Below are positions 41,483 through 50,961 of a stretch of 64,000 nucleotides of DNA, piece after piece (position 1 is the first letter of the stretch; each line of letters opens with the position of its first letter). Source of the stretch: Njordibacter sp905182035 (GTDB lineage: Bacteria > Pseudomonadota > Gammaproteobacteria > Pseudomonadales > Balneatricaceae); assembly GCF_047730075.1 (NCBI RefSeq), contig NZ_CP159831.1, positions 1,860,001 to 1,924,000 on the forward strand. The letters run 5' to 3'. The notes under the pieces are model-generated. The model was not told the DNA's origin. It saw nothing but the letters and a program-made list of their open reading frames with translations, and ran no database searches. A program made the position numbers and the translations under genes.

Positions 41483-43083
41483 AGTTGAGCTTCCTGACTG
41501 GAGACCTGCCCAGAGGACGCATTATAATCATCCATAGTTTGTAAGGGGTCTAGGGGATCTAAGGCATTAGCCATCATCAAACCCAAGGTGCGTTCGTCGG
41601 CATCGGCGGCATTGATACGGCCACTTATTTCACCATCACATAAAACAATAATGCGATCACTCACAGACATGATTTCGTCTAACTCTACCGATACCAGTAG
41701 CACAGCCTTACCAGCATCACGCATGTCTATAATACGCTGATGGATAAACTCAATAGCACCAATGTCGACACCGCGAGTGGGTTGGCCTATGAGCAATACA
41801 TCAGGATTACGTTCCATTTCCCGCGCCAAAATAAGCTTTTGCTGATTACCACCAGAGAAATTGCCAGATTTTAAATGAGGATCAGCTGGACGCACATCAA
41901 AAGCCTTCATTAGGGCTTGGCAATTGGCCTCAACCTTGCTGTTACTAAGCCAAATACCTGAGTTGATTTTAGGGTCTGTGTGATAGCCTAAAAGGGCTGA
42001 TTCACTGGCGCTAAAATCGGTAATTAAACCCATACGTTGGCGATCTTCAGGCACATGGGCTAAACCAAGCTCTCGCAACCTATCTGGTGTCAATGGGTGT
42101 TTCGGATCCATTTCAAAACCTAGTACTTCTATAGTGCCACTGGTCATAGGCGCAATGCCTGATAACGCTTCTAAAAGTTCTGTCTGGCCGTTACCAGATA
42201 CCCCTGCCACGCCTAACACTTCACCCGCACGCAGCTCAAAACTGACATCTTTTAAACGCTCAACACCTTGACTATCAGCCACCGTTAAACGCTTAACCTT
42301 CATCAATGGCTCCCGCACATTGGCTGGGTTTTTATCCACCTGCAACAGCACCTTACGGCCTACCATCAGTTCTGCCAATTCTTCTCTACTAGTTTGCTTT
42401 GTGTCTCTGTGGGCTACCATTTGACCTGCACGCATGACAGACACTTGGTCTGTAATGGACATAATTTCACGTAATTTATGGGTAATTAACATGATAGTGA
42501 CACCCTGTTGCTTAAGGGCACCAAAAATACGGAACAACTCTTCTGTTTCTTGGGGAGTTAGGACACCGGTTGGCTCATCTAAAATTAATATTTCTGCGCC
42601 TTTATAGAGTGCTTTAAGGATTTCCACTCGTTGCTGTAAACCTACAGACAGGGTATCTATGGTGGCATCTAAGTCCACCTTTAGGCCATATTCATCGCCT
42701 AAGCGGGTGAGCTCTTTACGTGCCGCAGTTAAACCATTAGCCAACAACGCACCACCCTCGCTGCCTAAAATCACGTTTTCTAATACTGTGAAGTTTTCAA
42801 CCAGCATAAAATGCTGGTGCACCATGCCAATGCCTGCAGCAATAGCTTGGTGGGAATCTGTAAATGTATAGGCCTGGCCTAATACATCAATTTGTCCTGC
42901 ATCAGCTTGATAAAAGCCATACAGAATACTCATTAGTGTGGATTTACCCGCACCGTTTTCGCCAACAATGCCGTGAATATTACCCTGCTTAACTTGCAAG
43001 CATACTTTGTCGTTCGCATGCACAGCACCAAAGCGCTTATCAATATCGGTTAATTCAATAGCAAAAGTATCGGTCATAATCAT
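41479..43083 (-). CDS. ABC nucleoside importer ATPase with two nucleotide-binding domains
   Basis: The 534-residue protein is a tandem ATPase. The first half has Gly-Glu-Asn-Gly-Ala-Gly-Lys-Ser-Thr near residue 40 and Ile-Leu-Asp-Glu-Pro-Thr near 168. The second half has a degenerate Walker A (Val-Ser-Gly-Asn-Gly-Gln-Thr-Glu), a signature Asn-Phe-Ser-Gly-Gly-Asn-Gln-Gln, and Leu-Ile-Gly-Gln-Pro-Thr-Arg-Gly where the Asp-Glu is replaced. Such asymmetry is normal in sugar/nucleoside-type ATPases. ATG 43083 or 43077 may be the start. Confidence 0.94.
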   Translation of the reverse strand: MIMTDTFAIELTDIDKRFGAVHANDKVCLQVKQGNIHGIVGENGAGKSTLMSILYGFYQADAGQIDVLGQAYTFTDSHQAIAAGIGMVHQHFMLVENFTVLENVILGSEGGALLANGLTAARKELTRLGDEYGLKVDLDATIDTLSVGLQQRVEILKALYKGAEILILDEPTGVLTPQETEELFRIFGALKQQGVTIMLITHKLREIMSITDQVSVMRAGQMVAHRDTKQTSREELAELMVGRKVLLQVDKNPANVREPLMKVKRLTVADSQGVERLKDVSFELRAGEVLGVAGVSGNGQTELLEALSGIAPMTSGTIEVLGFEMDPKHPLTPDRLRELGLAHVPEDRQRMGLITDFSASESALLGYHTDPKINSGIWLSNSKVEANCQALMKAFDVRPADPHLKSGNFSGGNQQKLILAREMERNPDVLLIGQPTRGVDIGAIEFIHQRIIDMRDAGKAVLLVSVELDEIMSVSDRIIVLCDGEISGRINAADADERTLGLMMANALDPLDPLQTMDDYNASSGQVSSQEAQL

Positions 43084-43166
43084 CGGTCTTTAGTTGTCAG
43101 TCTGGAAACAAGAATGGCGGTTGGCCATTTATTAAAAACCACCAACCGCATACTGCATACTATTAG

Positions 43167-44168
43167 TTAATAGTTGCAGGTGTTATCTGACATATAGTCA
43201 TGTACTGCGATATCGCCAGCAATAATAGATGCCTTAATTGCATTTACCTTGTTTTCCATATCTGCAGTTACCAAAGCACGGTTATGCTCGTCAAGAGCCC
43301 AGTCAACACCACCTTCAGCAAGACCCATGACGCTTACACCAGCACTCCAAGTGCCATTTTGTGCAGCAGCATAGCTTTCGTATGCAGCTACACCAACACG
43401 TTTAACCATAGACGTTAACATGGTGCCTGGTTGCAAGTGGTTTTGGTTAGAGTCTACACCGATCGCCAACTTTCCAGCATCAGCAGCAGCTTGGTAAACA
43501 CCAAAGCCAGTGCCGCCAGCAGCAGCAAAGATTACATCAGCACCCGCTTCTATTTGGCTGCGAGTTATCTCACCTCCCTTGGATGGGTTGCCCCATGCGG
43601 CTGGAGTAGAGCCAGTCATTTTTTGAAGCACTTTAATGTTTGCATTGATGTGTTTAGCACCCTGCTCATAACCACAACCAAAACGACTAATTAGTGGAAT
43701 ATCCATGCCACCAACAAAACCGATGGTGCCAGTTTCAGACTTAAGAGCCGCCAACGCACCTACTAGGAAAGAACCTTCGTGCTCCTTAAACACTACGTTC
43801 TGCACATTAGCTTCTGGAACAACCATATCAATCAAGGTGAACTTGGTATCTGGGTATGCCTGAGCTGCAGCACTTACAGCGTTAGCTGAAGAGAAACCTA
43901 CAGCAACAATGGGGCTGTTGCCACGCTTAGCAAGCTTTTTAAGGCCTTGCTCAACTTGGGCTTCGTTAGTTGGCTCTACTTCACGAACACTAATACCTGT
44001 ATCAGCAGTAAAACGTTTAACGCCGTTAAAAACAGCTTCGTTGAATGACTTGTCGAACTTACCGGCTTTGTCATATACAACAGCTGGTTTAACGTCTGCT
44101 TGGGCAACGGTTGCAGTTAATGCAACTGCGCCAGCCACGATCGCCATGGTGATTTTATTTAACTTCAT
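43167..44168 (-). CDS. BMP-family nucleoside-binding lipoprotein/periplasmic protein
   Basis: The 333-residue protein begins with a signal peptide (positive start, hydrophobic Ala/Val core, cleavage likely after Ala-Gln-Ala near residue 24). I see no lipobox Cys, so it is probably soluble in the periplasm. BMP-family marks are Gly-Lys-Phe-Asp-Lys-Ser-Phe-Asn-Glu near residue 36 and Phe-Val-Gly-Gly-Met-Asp-Ile-Pro near 150. It is the binding protein of the adjacent importer. A GGAG ribosome site precedes the ATG; being periplasmic, it is likely the most abundant product of the operon. Confidence 0.93.
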   Translation of the reverse strand: MKLNKITMAIVAGAVALTATVAQADVKPAVVYDKAGKFDKSFNEAVFNGVKRFTADTGISVREVEPTNEAQVEQGLKKLAKRGNSPIVAVGFSSANAVSAAAQAYPDTKFTLIDMVVPEANVQNVVFKEHEGSFLVGALAALKSETGTIGFVGGMDIPLISRFGCGYEQGAKHINANIKVLQKMTGSTPAAWGNPSKGGEITRSQIEAGADVIFAAAGGTGFGVYQAAADAGKLAIGVDSNQNHLQPGTMLTSMVKRVGVAAYESYAAAQNGTWSAGVSVMGLAEGGVDWALDEHNRALVTADMENKVNAIKASIIAGDIAVHDYMSDNTCNY

Positions 44169-44219
44169 TACATTCTCCTGGGTTTACTTAAATCGGCTTA
44201 AGCCGTTTCTTCTTTTTAA

Positions 44220-46610
44220 TTAGTCGCCGTATGGCGTCCAAATATTTTTCACTTGTGTAGCTTGGTGTAAAAACTCCAAACCTTCACTCTGTTGCGGATC
44301 AAGCCAATCTCGGTCCGTTTCCAAATGAGTCCACATGCGTTTTAAATCTGTAACACTGGCCTGCTCAGCGTGTTTGTTAATACTGGCATCCGCCCAACAC
44401 CACATGGCATCAACTTCGCCATGACCTGCTAAGTGGTTGGCAAGGTCCGCTTTTGGGCCAGCCACTATATTAACAACACCAGCAGGGATATCAGAAGTTT
44501 CCAGCACCTGCACTAGTTCTAGCGCAATACTTGGGTAACTTTCACTCGCTATCAATACCACCCTATTCCCCATGGCAATGGCCGGTGCCATAATTGCAAT
44601 GGTGGAAATAAGCGGTTGATTCGTAGGGGTAATTAATCCTATAACTCCCACAGCTTCAGGCAAAGCTAAGGTGACTCCACGATACGGCGCATTGTGCACC
44701 GCACCATCGTATTTGTCTGCCCATGCAGCGTAGGTAAAGAGACAGGAAATCGCCCCATCAAACTCCGCCTGAGCTTGGCTTTGACTATAGCCACAGACCT
44801 TTTGTAATCGTTCAAGCCACTCACTTTCTCGTTGTGATAGATTTTCTGCTAAAAAGTAAATCACCTGGGCACGCCCATGGGCCGTTTGCTGCGTCCACGA
44901 AGACGCCTTTAATGCACCCGATACTGCATTACGGATATCCTTACGACCGCCGATACCAACCATAGCGGCTACACTACCATCCTTGTTGTAACAGGCTTGG
45001 CTATGGCCCGAGTCTGGCCTTACCTGTTTGCCAGCCACATAGAACTTTAATGTACGGTCAATGGCTGAGGCATTAAGCATTGATTGCGCAGATGCATTAG
45101 CGGTAAAGGCTGGTGCAGTGGCCGTATCCAGCGCTGTTAGTCCAGTGGGTGCTAAGTATTCGTATAAACCTTCTTTGCCACCCTCTCGCCCAAAACCAGA
45201 TTCCTTAACACCACCAAAACCGCAGGATGCGTCAAATTGATTGTGGTTGTTTATCCAGACCACGCCGGCTTTGATTTTAGGTGCCACATCCATGGCACGA
45301 TTGATATTTTCACTCCAAACACTAGCTGCTAAACCATAGCGGCTATTGTTCGCCAAAGCCAAAGCCTCGGCTTGTGTGCGGAAGGTCATAGAGACCAGTA
45401 CAGGACCAAATATTTCTTCTTGCACCAGCGGATGACTAGCATCAACATCCGTTACCAAAGTGGGAGGGTAATAGTTTTGTGTCGCGTCTTGAGCATGCGC
45501 TTGAAATAGCTCACCACCAGCTTGCAAACCTTGGGTCACCAACTGGCTCACTCGATTAAATTGCTGCTGGCTCACTAAACTACCCACATCTATAGATTTG
45601 TCCAGTGGCGAGCCTGTGCGCAACTGCTGCATACGCTGTTTTAGTTTGGCGTGTAACTCCTGCGATACTGGTGCTTGTACCAGCAATCGCGAGCCAGCAC
45701 AGCAAACCTCGCCTTGGTTAAACCAAATCGAGTCTACCAAGCCTTCAACAGCAGCATCTAAATCAGCATCTTCAAAAACAATAAAGGCCGACTTGCCACC
45801 CAATTCCAAGGTTAACTTTTTACCTTGGCCAGCTGTAGCTAGACGAATTGCTCGGCCCACAGCCGTAGACCCAGTAAAGGCAACCTTGTCTACACCTTGA
45901 TGGGCAGCAAGGGTTGCACCTGTTTCGCCAGCACCGTTAATAATATTCACCACACCATTAGGCACACCGGAATCATGGCAAAGCTGGGCAAACAACATGG
46001 CCGTTAAGGGCGTTTGTTCAGCAGGTTTAATAACAATGGTATTACCCATAGCGATGGCAGGAGCTACCTTCCATGACAACATCAATAAAGGGAAATTCCA
46101 AGGAATAATCTGCGCGGCTACGCCCACTGGGCCATGGTTTGGAAACTCTTGAGCTTGTAATTTTGCCCAGCCAGCGTGGTGATAAAAATGACGAATAGCA
46201 AGAGGAATATCCGCATCTCTACTTTCTCGGATAGGCTTACCATTGTCCATAGTTTCTAAAACAGCTGCTAAGCGAGCATACTTTTGTAAATTACGTGCCA
46301 ACGCATAAAGTATTTTTGCACGACCAAGTCCTCCCAAGGCCCACCAGCTTGGTTGGGCTTTACGAGCACTAGCGATAGCTAAATCTATTTGTTTGCTGGT
46401 TGCTACCTCGATCTGCGCCAACACCTCTGAGGTGGCGGGGTTATAAACGTCAACTAGGGTAGCATCTGCCTGACCAACAAAAGCTCCATCAATGTAGTGG
46501 CCAAAGCGACGCTCATTTTGCTCCAACCACGCCTGCGCTTCCTTATCACTTTCTAGGGCCTGGCTGTAATTAAGCTGTTGAAAATCTTGCGCTAATGTCG
46601 TCTTTGTCAT
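44220..46610 (-). CDS. ALDH16-type aldehyde dehydrogenase with two ALDH domains
   Basis: The 796-residue protein has a complete N-terminal ALDH domain (about 35-500), with Phe-Thr-Gly-Ser-Thr-Ala-Val-Gly near 249, Glu-Leu-Gly-Gly-Lys-Ser near 270 and catalytic Cys in Gly-Glu-Val-Cys-Cys-Ala-Gly near 305. A second domain (about 520-790) has the fold (Gly-Val-Ile-Gly-Leu-Ile-Thr-Pro near 665) but no equivalent catalytic Glu/Cys motifs that I can see. This is the bacterial ALDH16 layout. Beside deoC, it probably oxidises the acetaldehyde released from deoxyribose 5-phosphate to acetate. It lies 21 bp after deoC. Confidence 0.88.
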   Translation of the reverse strand: MTKTTLAQDFQQLNYSQALESDKEAQAWLEQNERRFGHYIDGAFVGQADATLVDVYNPATSEVLAQIEVATSKQIDLAIASARKAQPSWWALGGLGRAKILYALARNLQKYARLAAVLETMDNGKPIRESRDADIPLAIRHFYHHAGWAKLQAQEFPNHGPVGVAAQIIPWNFPLLMLSWKVAPAIAMGNTIVIKPAEQTPLTAMLFAQLCHDSGVPNGVVNIINGAGETGATLAAHQGVDKVAFTGSTAVGRAIRLATAGQGKKLTLELGGKSAFIVFEDADLDAAVEGLVDSIWFNQGEVCCAGSRLLVQAPVSQELHAKLKQRMQQLRTGSPLDKSIDVGSLVSQQQFNRVSQLVTQGLQAGGELFQAHAQDATQNYYPPTLVTDVDASHPLVQEEIFGPVLVSMTFRTQAEALALANNSRYGLAASVWSENINRAMDVAPKIKAGVVWINNHNQFDASCGFGGVKESGFGREGGKEGLYEYLAPTGLTALDTATAPAFTANASAQSMLNASAIDRTLKFYVAGKQVRPDSGHSQACYNKDGSVAAMVGIGGRKDIRNAVSGALKASSWTQQTAHGRAQVIYFLAENLSQRESEWLERLQKVCGYSQSQAQAEFDGAISCLFTYAAWADKYDGAVHNAPYRGVTLALPEAVGVIGLITPTNQPLISTIAIMAPAIAMGNRVVLIASESYPSIALELVQVLETSDIPAGVVNIVAGPKADLANHLAGHGEVDAMWCWADASINKHAEQASVTDLKRMWTHLETDRDWLDPQQSEGLEFLHQATQVKNIWTPYGD

Positions 46611-46631
46611 GGTAAAAATCCTATGCCTGAT

Positions 46632-47693
46632 TTACGCCAAAGCGTGTCGATAAGCTGTTGAGTAGTAGCCACTGTCATAATGATCTAGCTGGCGTTCTAT
46701 ATCTCCCAGCAAGCTTGAGGCACCAAAACGAAACAAATCTGCTTCTAACCAACGACGACCCAACTCTTCTTGCATCATGGTCATGTAGAGCAATGCTGTT
46801 TTACTATCACTCACGCCACCTGCAGGCTTAAAACCAATATAAAAACCCGTGAGCTGGTAATATTCTCGGATCATTCGCACCATCACCAAACTGACCGGCA
46901 AAGTGGCATTTTCAGTCTCTTTACCAGTAGAGGTTTTAATAAAATCTGCCCCAGCCATCATACAAACCATTGATGCTTTGGCAACGTTGGCCAGATTACC
47001 TAACTCTCCAGTCGCTAAAATAGTTTTTAAATGGGCTGAACCACACGCCTTGCGGAAGGCTTTAACTTCATCGTACAAGGATTGCCAATTGCCTTCTAAA
47101 ACATGCCTACGACTAATAACAATATCAATTTCATCAGCTCCAGCAGCTACAGAGTATTCGATTTCGGCAATGCGTAGCGGCAATGGAGACAGACCAGCAG
47201 GGAATCCAGTGGAAACGGCGGCTAAGTGAATACCAGTACCTTCAAGACTTGAGAACGCCGCACCAAGCATTTCGTGGTACACACAAACGGCAGCAGTAGA
47301 TAGATTTAGTGACTCAATACCTAAACGCCGCTGTAAATCCGTACCAACAGGTTTTTTTGCCTTGCTGCACAAACGCTTAACACGGTCTTGTGTATCGTCA
47401 CCCGACAGTGTTGTAAGGTCTATTAAGCTAATGGCCTTAAGTAACCAAGCCGCCTGCTTTTGCTTTTTGATACTGCGGCGGGCGCCGTAACCTGCACAAC
47501 GTCGCTCAATAGCACTTTTATTAACCCTAATTTTATCAAGCTGTTGTAAATCTAACGCCATGCCAGGATTGCGCAATAGACCACCATGCTCGACTGCATG
47601 GCGAGCATCTCCCGCACCAATGGACTGATCAGCGGGTCTAACCAAACTGATAGGTACTTGTCCAGGTGTCTGTGTAGGCACTTGTGTTGCCAT
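46632..47693 (-). CDS. deoC: Deoxyribose-phosphate aldolase
   Basis: The 353-residue class I aldolase cleaves deoxyribose 5-phosphate to acetaldehyde and glyceraldehyde 3-phosphate. The Schiff-base Lys is in Asp-Phe-Ile-Lys-Thr-Ser-Thr-Gly-Lys near residue 250 and the second active-site Lys in Gly-Phe-Lys-Pro-Ala-Gly-Gly-Val near 285. It is about 100 residues longer than the E. coli enzyme, mostly at the N-terminus, which is Arg-rich and otherwise unrecognised. It follows deoR directly with no gap. Confidence 0.94.
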   Translation of the reverse strand: MATQVPTQTPGQVPISLVRPADQSIGAGDARHAVEHGGLLRNPGMALDLQQLDKIRVNKSAIERRCAGYGARRSIKKQKQAAWLLKAISLIDLTTLSGDDTQDRVKRLCSKAKKPVGTDLQRRLGIESLNLSTAAVCVYHEMLGAAFSSLEGTGIHLAAVSTGFPAGLSPLPLRIAEIEYSVAAGADEIDIVISRRHVLEGNWQSLYDEVKAFRKACGSAHLKTILATGELGNLANVAKASMVCMMAGADFIKTSTGKETENATLPVSLVMVRMIREYYQLTGFYIGFKPAGGVSDSKTALLYMTMMQEELGRRWLEADLFRFGASSLLGDIERQLDHYDSGYYSTAYRHALA

Positions 47694-48686
47694 TTACTTA
47701 AACTCCATCAAGGAAACTAATTTTTCAGCAGTCACTTCACCCATTACCAAGTCTGTGACTAAACCAGAGCGCAATGCTCCAAGCAAGGCCAGTTCCTTAC
47801 CTAAGCCACCAGCCACAGCCACCACACGCTTACCAGCCATTTCTGCAGCGTTAATGCCCAAACCATGGCCGTTGAGTGGGTGATCTACAAGCTTGCCCAT
47901 TATGTCGTAGAAACTACCTATCAAGTCACACACGGCCCCTGCTGATCGAAGTTCTTCCAAATCATTATCTGTGACTAAACCTACACTATGTAGGTAGTGA
48001 TTGGTTTTGAGTCCACCAATACCTACAGCGTACAAATTGGCATTGCGCGCCAAATTTAAACTAAATTGCACACTGGCTTGAGCCATCAACATTTCATGCT
48101 CTTCGTCATCACGGGCTAGGTAGGGCACAGGCATAAAATAACCTTCACCCCCAGTGCGCTCCACAAACTGCTGCACTACGTCAAGTCGGTTGGCTGAAAA
48201 TTTACGGGTAAAACTACCAGAAACAGAAGCAAACGTAAGATCTGCACGATTTATTTTGGGTAGTTTTTCTGCCAACGCTGAAAGCGAGCGACCTTTACCA
48301 ATGCCCACACAAGAAGATTGCGGTAATTGGTTGAGGATATTATAGAAAAAACGTGCAGCACCAGCGCCAACTTCATTAAAATTGGCCTCATTATCGTCTG
48401 CATTTATATGGTCTGAAGGAGCAATTAAACACGAGCGCAGGCTGAACTTTTTCGCCAGTTGCTCTTCCAACGCTACGCAGCGAGCAGGCTCACCTTCGAT
48501 GAAGATTTTTACCATACCCTGTTGTTGAGCAAGTTGAATGAGCCGATGAGCTTTAACAGGTGATACAGCTAAGCGCTTAGCTACCTCACCTTGCGTATAG
48601 CCCCCTATAAACGATAGCCAGGCCGCTCGTGTAGCAAGATCTAACTGCTCTGCATCAACCTGTTGCTTTGGGTGTTTAGAATTCAT
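47694..48686 (-). CDS. deoR: SorC/DeoR-family transcriptional regulator
   Basis: The 330-residue protein has an N-terminal helix-turn-helix (Gly-Gly-Tyr-Thr-Gln-Gly-Glu-Val-Ala-Lys-Arg-Leu-Ala-Val-Ser, about residues 28-42) and a sugar-phosphate-sensing SorC domain (Gly-Ile-Gly-Lys-Gly-Arg-Ser-Leu-Ser-Ala near 122; Ala-Gly-Gly-Leu-Gly-Lys near 292). This resembles B. subtilis DeoR, which responds to deoxyribose 5-phosphate. It is the first gene of the nucleoside operon, and the palindrome at 48698-48712 is its likely operator. Confidence 0.92.
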   Translation of the reverse strand: MNSKHPKQQVDAEQLDLATRAAWLSFIGGYTQGEVAKRLAVSPVKAHRLIQLAQQQGMVKIFIEGEPARCVALEEQLAKKFSLRSCLIAPSDHINADDNEANFNEVGAGAARFFYNILNQLPQSSCVGIGKGRSLSALAEKLPKINRADLTFASVSGSFTRKFSANRLDVVQQFVERTGGEGYFMPVPYLARDDEEHEMLMAQASVQFSLNLARNANLYAVGIGGLKTNHYLHSVGLVTDNDLEELRSAGAVCDLIGSFYDIMGKLVDHPLNGHGLGINAAEMAGKRVVAVAGGLGKELALLGALRSGLVTDLVMGEVTAEKLVSLMEFK

Positions 48687-48697
48687 AATGAAAAATA

Positions 48698-48712
48698 TTA
48701 CACTAAGTGTAA
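48698..48712. promoter_or_regulatory. Candidate DeoR operator: palindrome TTACACT-A-AGTGTAA
   Basis: A perfect 7-1-7 palindrome lies 12 bp upstream of the deoR start. On the minus strand a TATAAA (48715-48720) is just upstream, so the site lies near the transcription start. Control of the whole nucleoside operon through it is likely. Confidence 0.65.
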
Positions 48713-48728
48713 AATTTATACCATCACT

Positions 48729-49934
48729 TTATTCACAAACAATGCCTCCCTTGCCTAAACGAGCTTCAACTAACCTTACCCAAAGGGTCGCGCCAATAGG
48801 AATTAAGGCATCGTTAAAATCATAATTTGGGTTATGTAAGGTACACGGCCCCATACCATGCCCTTGATCACGGTGACCACCGTCACCATTACCTAAAGCA
48901 AAATAACAGCCTGGTTTTTCTTGTAAAAAGAAACTAAAGTCCTCGGAACCCATGGTTGGGGTAAAATCGACCACCTGATCTTGGCCCAACAAATCTTCTG
49001 CAACCTCTCGCATGTATTGCGCTTGAGCCACATGGTTAATGGTAGCAGGGTAAGCCCTTTCAAAAACAAACTGGCCCTCACAATCAAAAGCTGCGCACAA
49101 GTCTTGCGAGATTTTTGCCATGCGTTTTTCAACAGCTTGCAAGACCTCCTCAGAGAAACAGCGCACCGTCCCTTGGATCATACAATCATCGGCAATGATG
49201 TTAGTGGCATCGCCACAGTGAATCTTGGTAACAGACAACACCACAGATTCTAGCGGATTAATATTACGAGTCACTATAGATTGCAACCCTTGCACCAGCT
49301 GACAGGCCACCAATAAAGGGTCTGCACCCAGTTGAGGCATGGCGGCGTGAGCACCCTTACCCACCACTTTAATTTTAAACTCGCTGGCCGAAGCCATCAT
49401 GGGTCCTGCTACTATGCCCACAGAGCCTTGTGAGTAACCAGGCCAATTGTGGTAACCATAAATTTCATCGATCGAAAAGCGCTCAAACAGGCCATCGTCC
49501 ATCATGGCTTTAGCACCTGCACCACCTTCTTCAGCTGGCTGGAAAATCAAATAGATCGTGCCAGAAAAATCACGATGTTTTGCTAGGTAGCCTGCAGCAC
49601 AAAGCAACGTTGCTGTGTGCCCATCATGGCCACAGGCATGCATTTTGCCAGCATACTGGCTCACATGGTCAAATTGATTACGTTCTTGTAACGGTAAGGC
49701 GTCCATGTCTGCCCTAAGGGCAATACCTGCGCCTGTTTTAAGACCTTTGATCACCCCTACAACACCAGTGACACCAATACCTTGATGTACCTCTATACCC
49801 ATGGCGGTGAGCTGGTCAATGACGATTTTTGCCGTACGGTGTTCCGTGTAACTCAATTCAGGGTGAGCATGAATATCGCGCCGGATGGCTTTAAAAGTTT
49901 CAGCTTCTGCAACGATTGGAGCAAGCAGTGTCAT
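48729..49934 (-). CDS. M20-family amidohydrolase (hippurate hydrolase/IAA-amino acid hydrolase-like)
   Basis: This 401-residue zinc peptidase-fold enzyme has Met-His-Ala-Cys-Gly-His-Asp-Gly-His-Thr-Ala near residue 100, Gln-Pro-Ala-Glu-Glu-Gly-Gly-Ala-Gly-Ala near 134 and Met-Gly-Ser-Glu-Asp-Phe-Ser near 350, all usual for N-acyl amino acid amidohydrolases. The substrate cannot be read from the sequence. It ends 42 bp before deoR on the same strand but probably has its own promoter, since an operator and likely promoter for deoR lie between. Its start is divergent from the XRE-cupin regulator gene across about 265 bp, which may regulate it. Confidence 0.9.
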   Translation of the reverse strand: MTLLAPIVAEAETFKAIRRDIHAHPELSYTEHRTAKIVIDQLTAMGIEVHQGIGVTGVVGVIKGLKTGAGIALRADMDALPLQERNQFDHVSQYAGKMHACGHDGHTATLLCAAGYLAKHRDFSGTIYLIFQPAEEGGAGAKAMMDDGLFERFSIDEIYGYHNWPGYSQGSVGIVAGPMMASASEFKIKVVGKGAHAAMPQLGADPLLVACQLVQGLQSIVTRNINPLESVVLSVTKIHCGDATNIIADDCMIQGTVRCFSEEVLQAVEKRMAKISQDLCAAFDCEGQFVFERAYPATINHVAQAQYMREVAEDLLGQDQVVDFTPTMGSEDFSFFLQEKPGCYFALGNGDGGHRDQGHGMGPCTLHNPNYDFNDALIPIGATLWVRLVEARLGKGGIVCE

Positions 49935-50200
49935 AGATGTGCCTCAAATTTTTACTTGACCTAAATTAAGGTTTTAGTTGTCAGCTGCGCCTCTATCAAC
50001 TGCCACTGGCAGCATAGCGTAATTGGAGGGCTAGTCAATAGTAGACCAAAACCGCCAAACCAATAACGATGTAGAAGAATGGATTCACCAAACGGCTTGA
50101 GCATAAGCTCTAGGCTAAATGTTGTTTTAGGTTGAACATAGGGTAGACTGCGGTTACTCAATTTACATCGTTGCCAATACTAGGCTAGAGATGCATAGTT

Positions 50201-50782
50201 ATGAATAAAAAATTTGGCTTAGACGAGTTTATCGGCCTTACCATTAAATCAGCACGCAAGGCGGCGGATTTAAAAATCGTTGATGTGTGCCAAATGTCTG
50301 GCATTAGTCAGGGCATGATCAGTAAAATTGAAAATGCACAAGTCTCACCCAGCTTAGACTCACTTAATCGCTTATGTGACGCTATTGGCATGCCTATTTC
50401 ACAATTATTGACCAATTATAATCGTGTTGATGGCGATGCTCATTTTACCAAGTCTGGAGAAGGTTTAGAGGTTGTAAGGCGAGGTACAGATAAGGGCCAT
50501 GAGTATCGCCTGCTGAATTATCAGCGCGGCGGTACGCGCAATTTTGAACCATTTCTGGTAACCATGGATGATCTTGCAGAGGTGTTTCCATCATTCTCCC
50601 ATCCAGGAGAGGAGTTTGTATACATACTCGAAGGCTCTCTTACCTACCGCCATGGCAATCATATATATCGCCTAGAGGTGGGAGATAGTTTAACCTTTGA
50701 AGGTAACATTCCCCATGGGCCAGAACAACTCCACAGCGTGCCCGTAAAGTTGTTATCATTCATTAATTATAGTGGTCATTAA
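50201..50782 (+). CDS. XRE-family regulator with C-terminal cupin domain
   Basis: The 193-residue protein has an XRE helix-turn-helix at about residues 8-65 (Val-Cys-Gln-Met-Ser-Gly-Ile-Ser-Gln-Gly-Met-Ile-Ser-Lys-Ile-Glu-Asn) and a cupin domain at about 120-190 (His-Pro-Gly-Glu-Glu-Phe-Val-Tyr-Ile-Leu-Glu-Gly and Asn-Ile-Pro-His-Gly-Pro). This layout is common in regulators of amine, polyamine and glutamine-synthetase-like (GlnT/PuuA) genes. It lies between the M20 gene and the glnT-glxBCD operon, which ends toward it; the operon is the likely target. Confidence 0.9.
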   Translation: MNKKFGLDEFIGLTIKSARKAADLKIVDVCQMSGISQGMISKIENAQVSPSLDSLNRLCDAIGMPISQLLTNYNRVDGDAHFTKSGEGLEVVRRGTDKGHEYRLLNYQRGGTRNFEPFLVTMDDLAEVFPSFSHPGEEFVYILEGSLTYRHGNHIYRLEVGDSLTFEGNIPHGPEQLHSVPVKLLSFINYSGH

Positions 50783-50961
50783 TGAGCCCCTAGAGGCTCA
50801 AAAAAACCTAATATAGCTGCTTGAGAATTATCGTCAATGCACTCAAATTGTAATTTATGACATACCCCTTTTAATAAATTACTTAGCAGAGCTAAGTTGA
50901 ATGTAATCTTGCCTTTTATCACAAATTATTGAGGCCTTAATCAGGAGCGTTCTTTACACAG

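Noticed and set aside
50784..50799. Terminator after the XRE-cupin gene
   Set aside because: GAGCC/GGCTC forms a short hairpin but is followed by A, not T, on the plus strand, and on the minus strand the T-run is before, not after, the stem.
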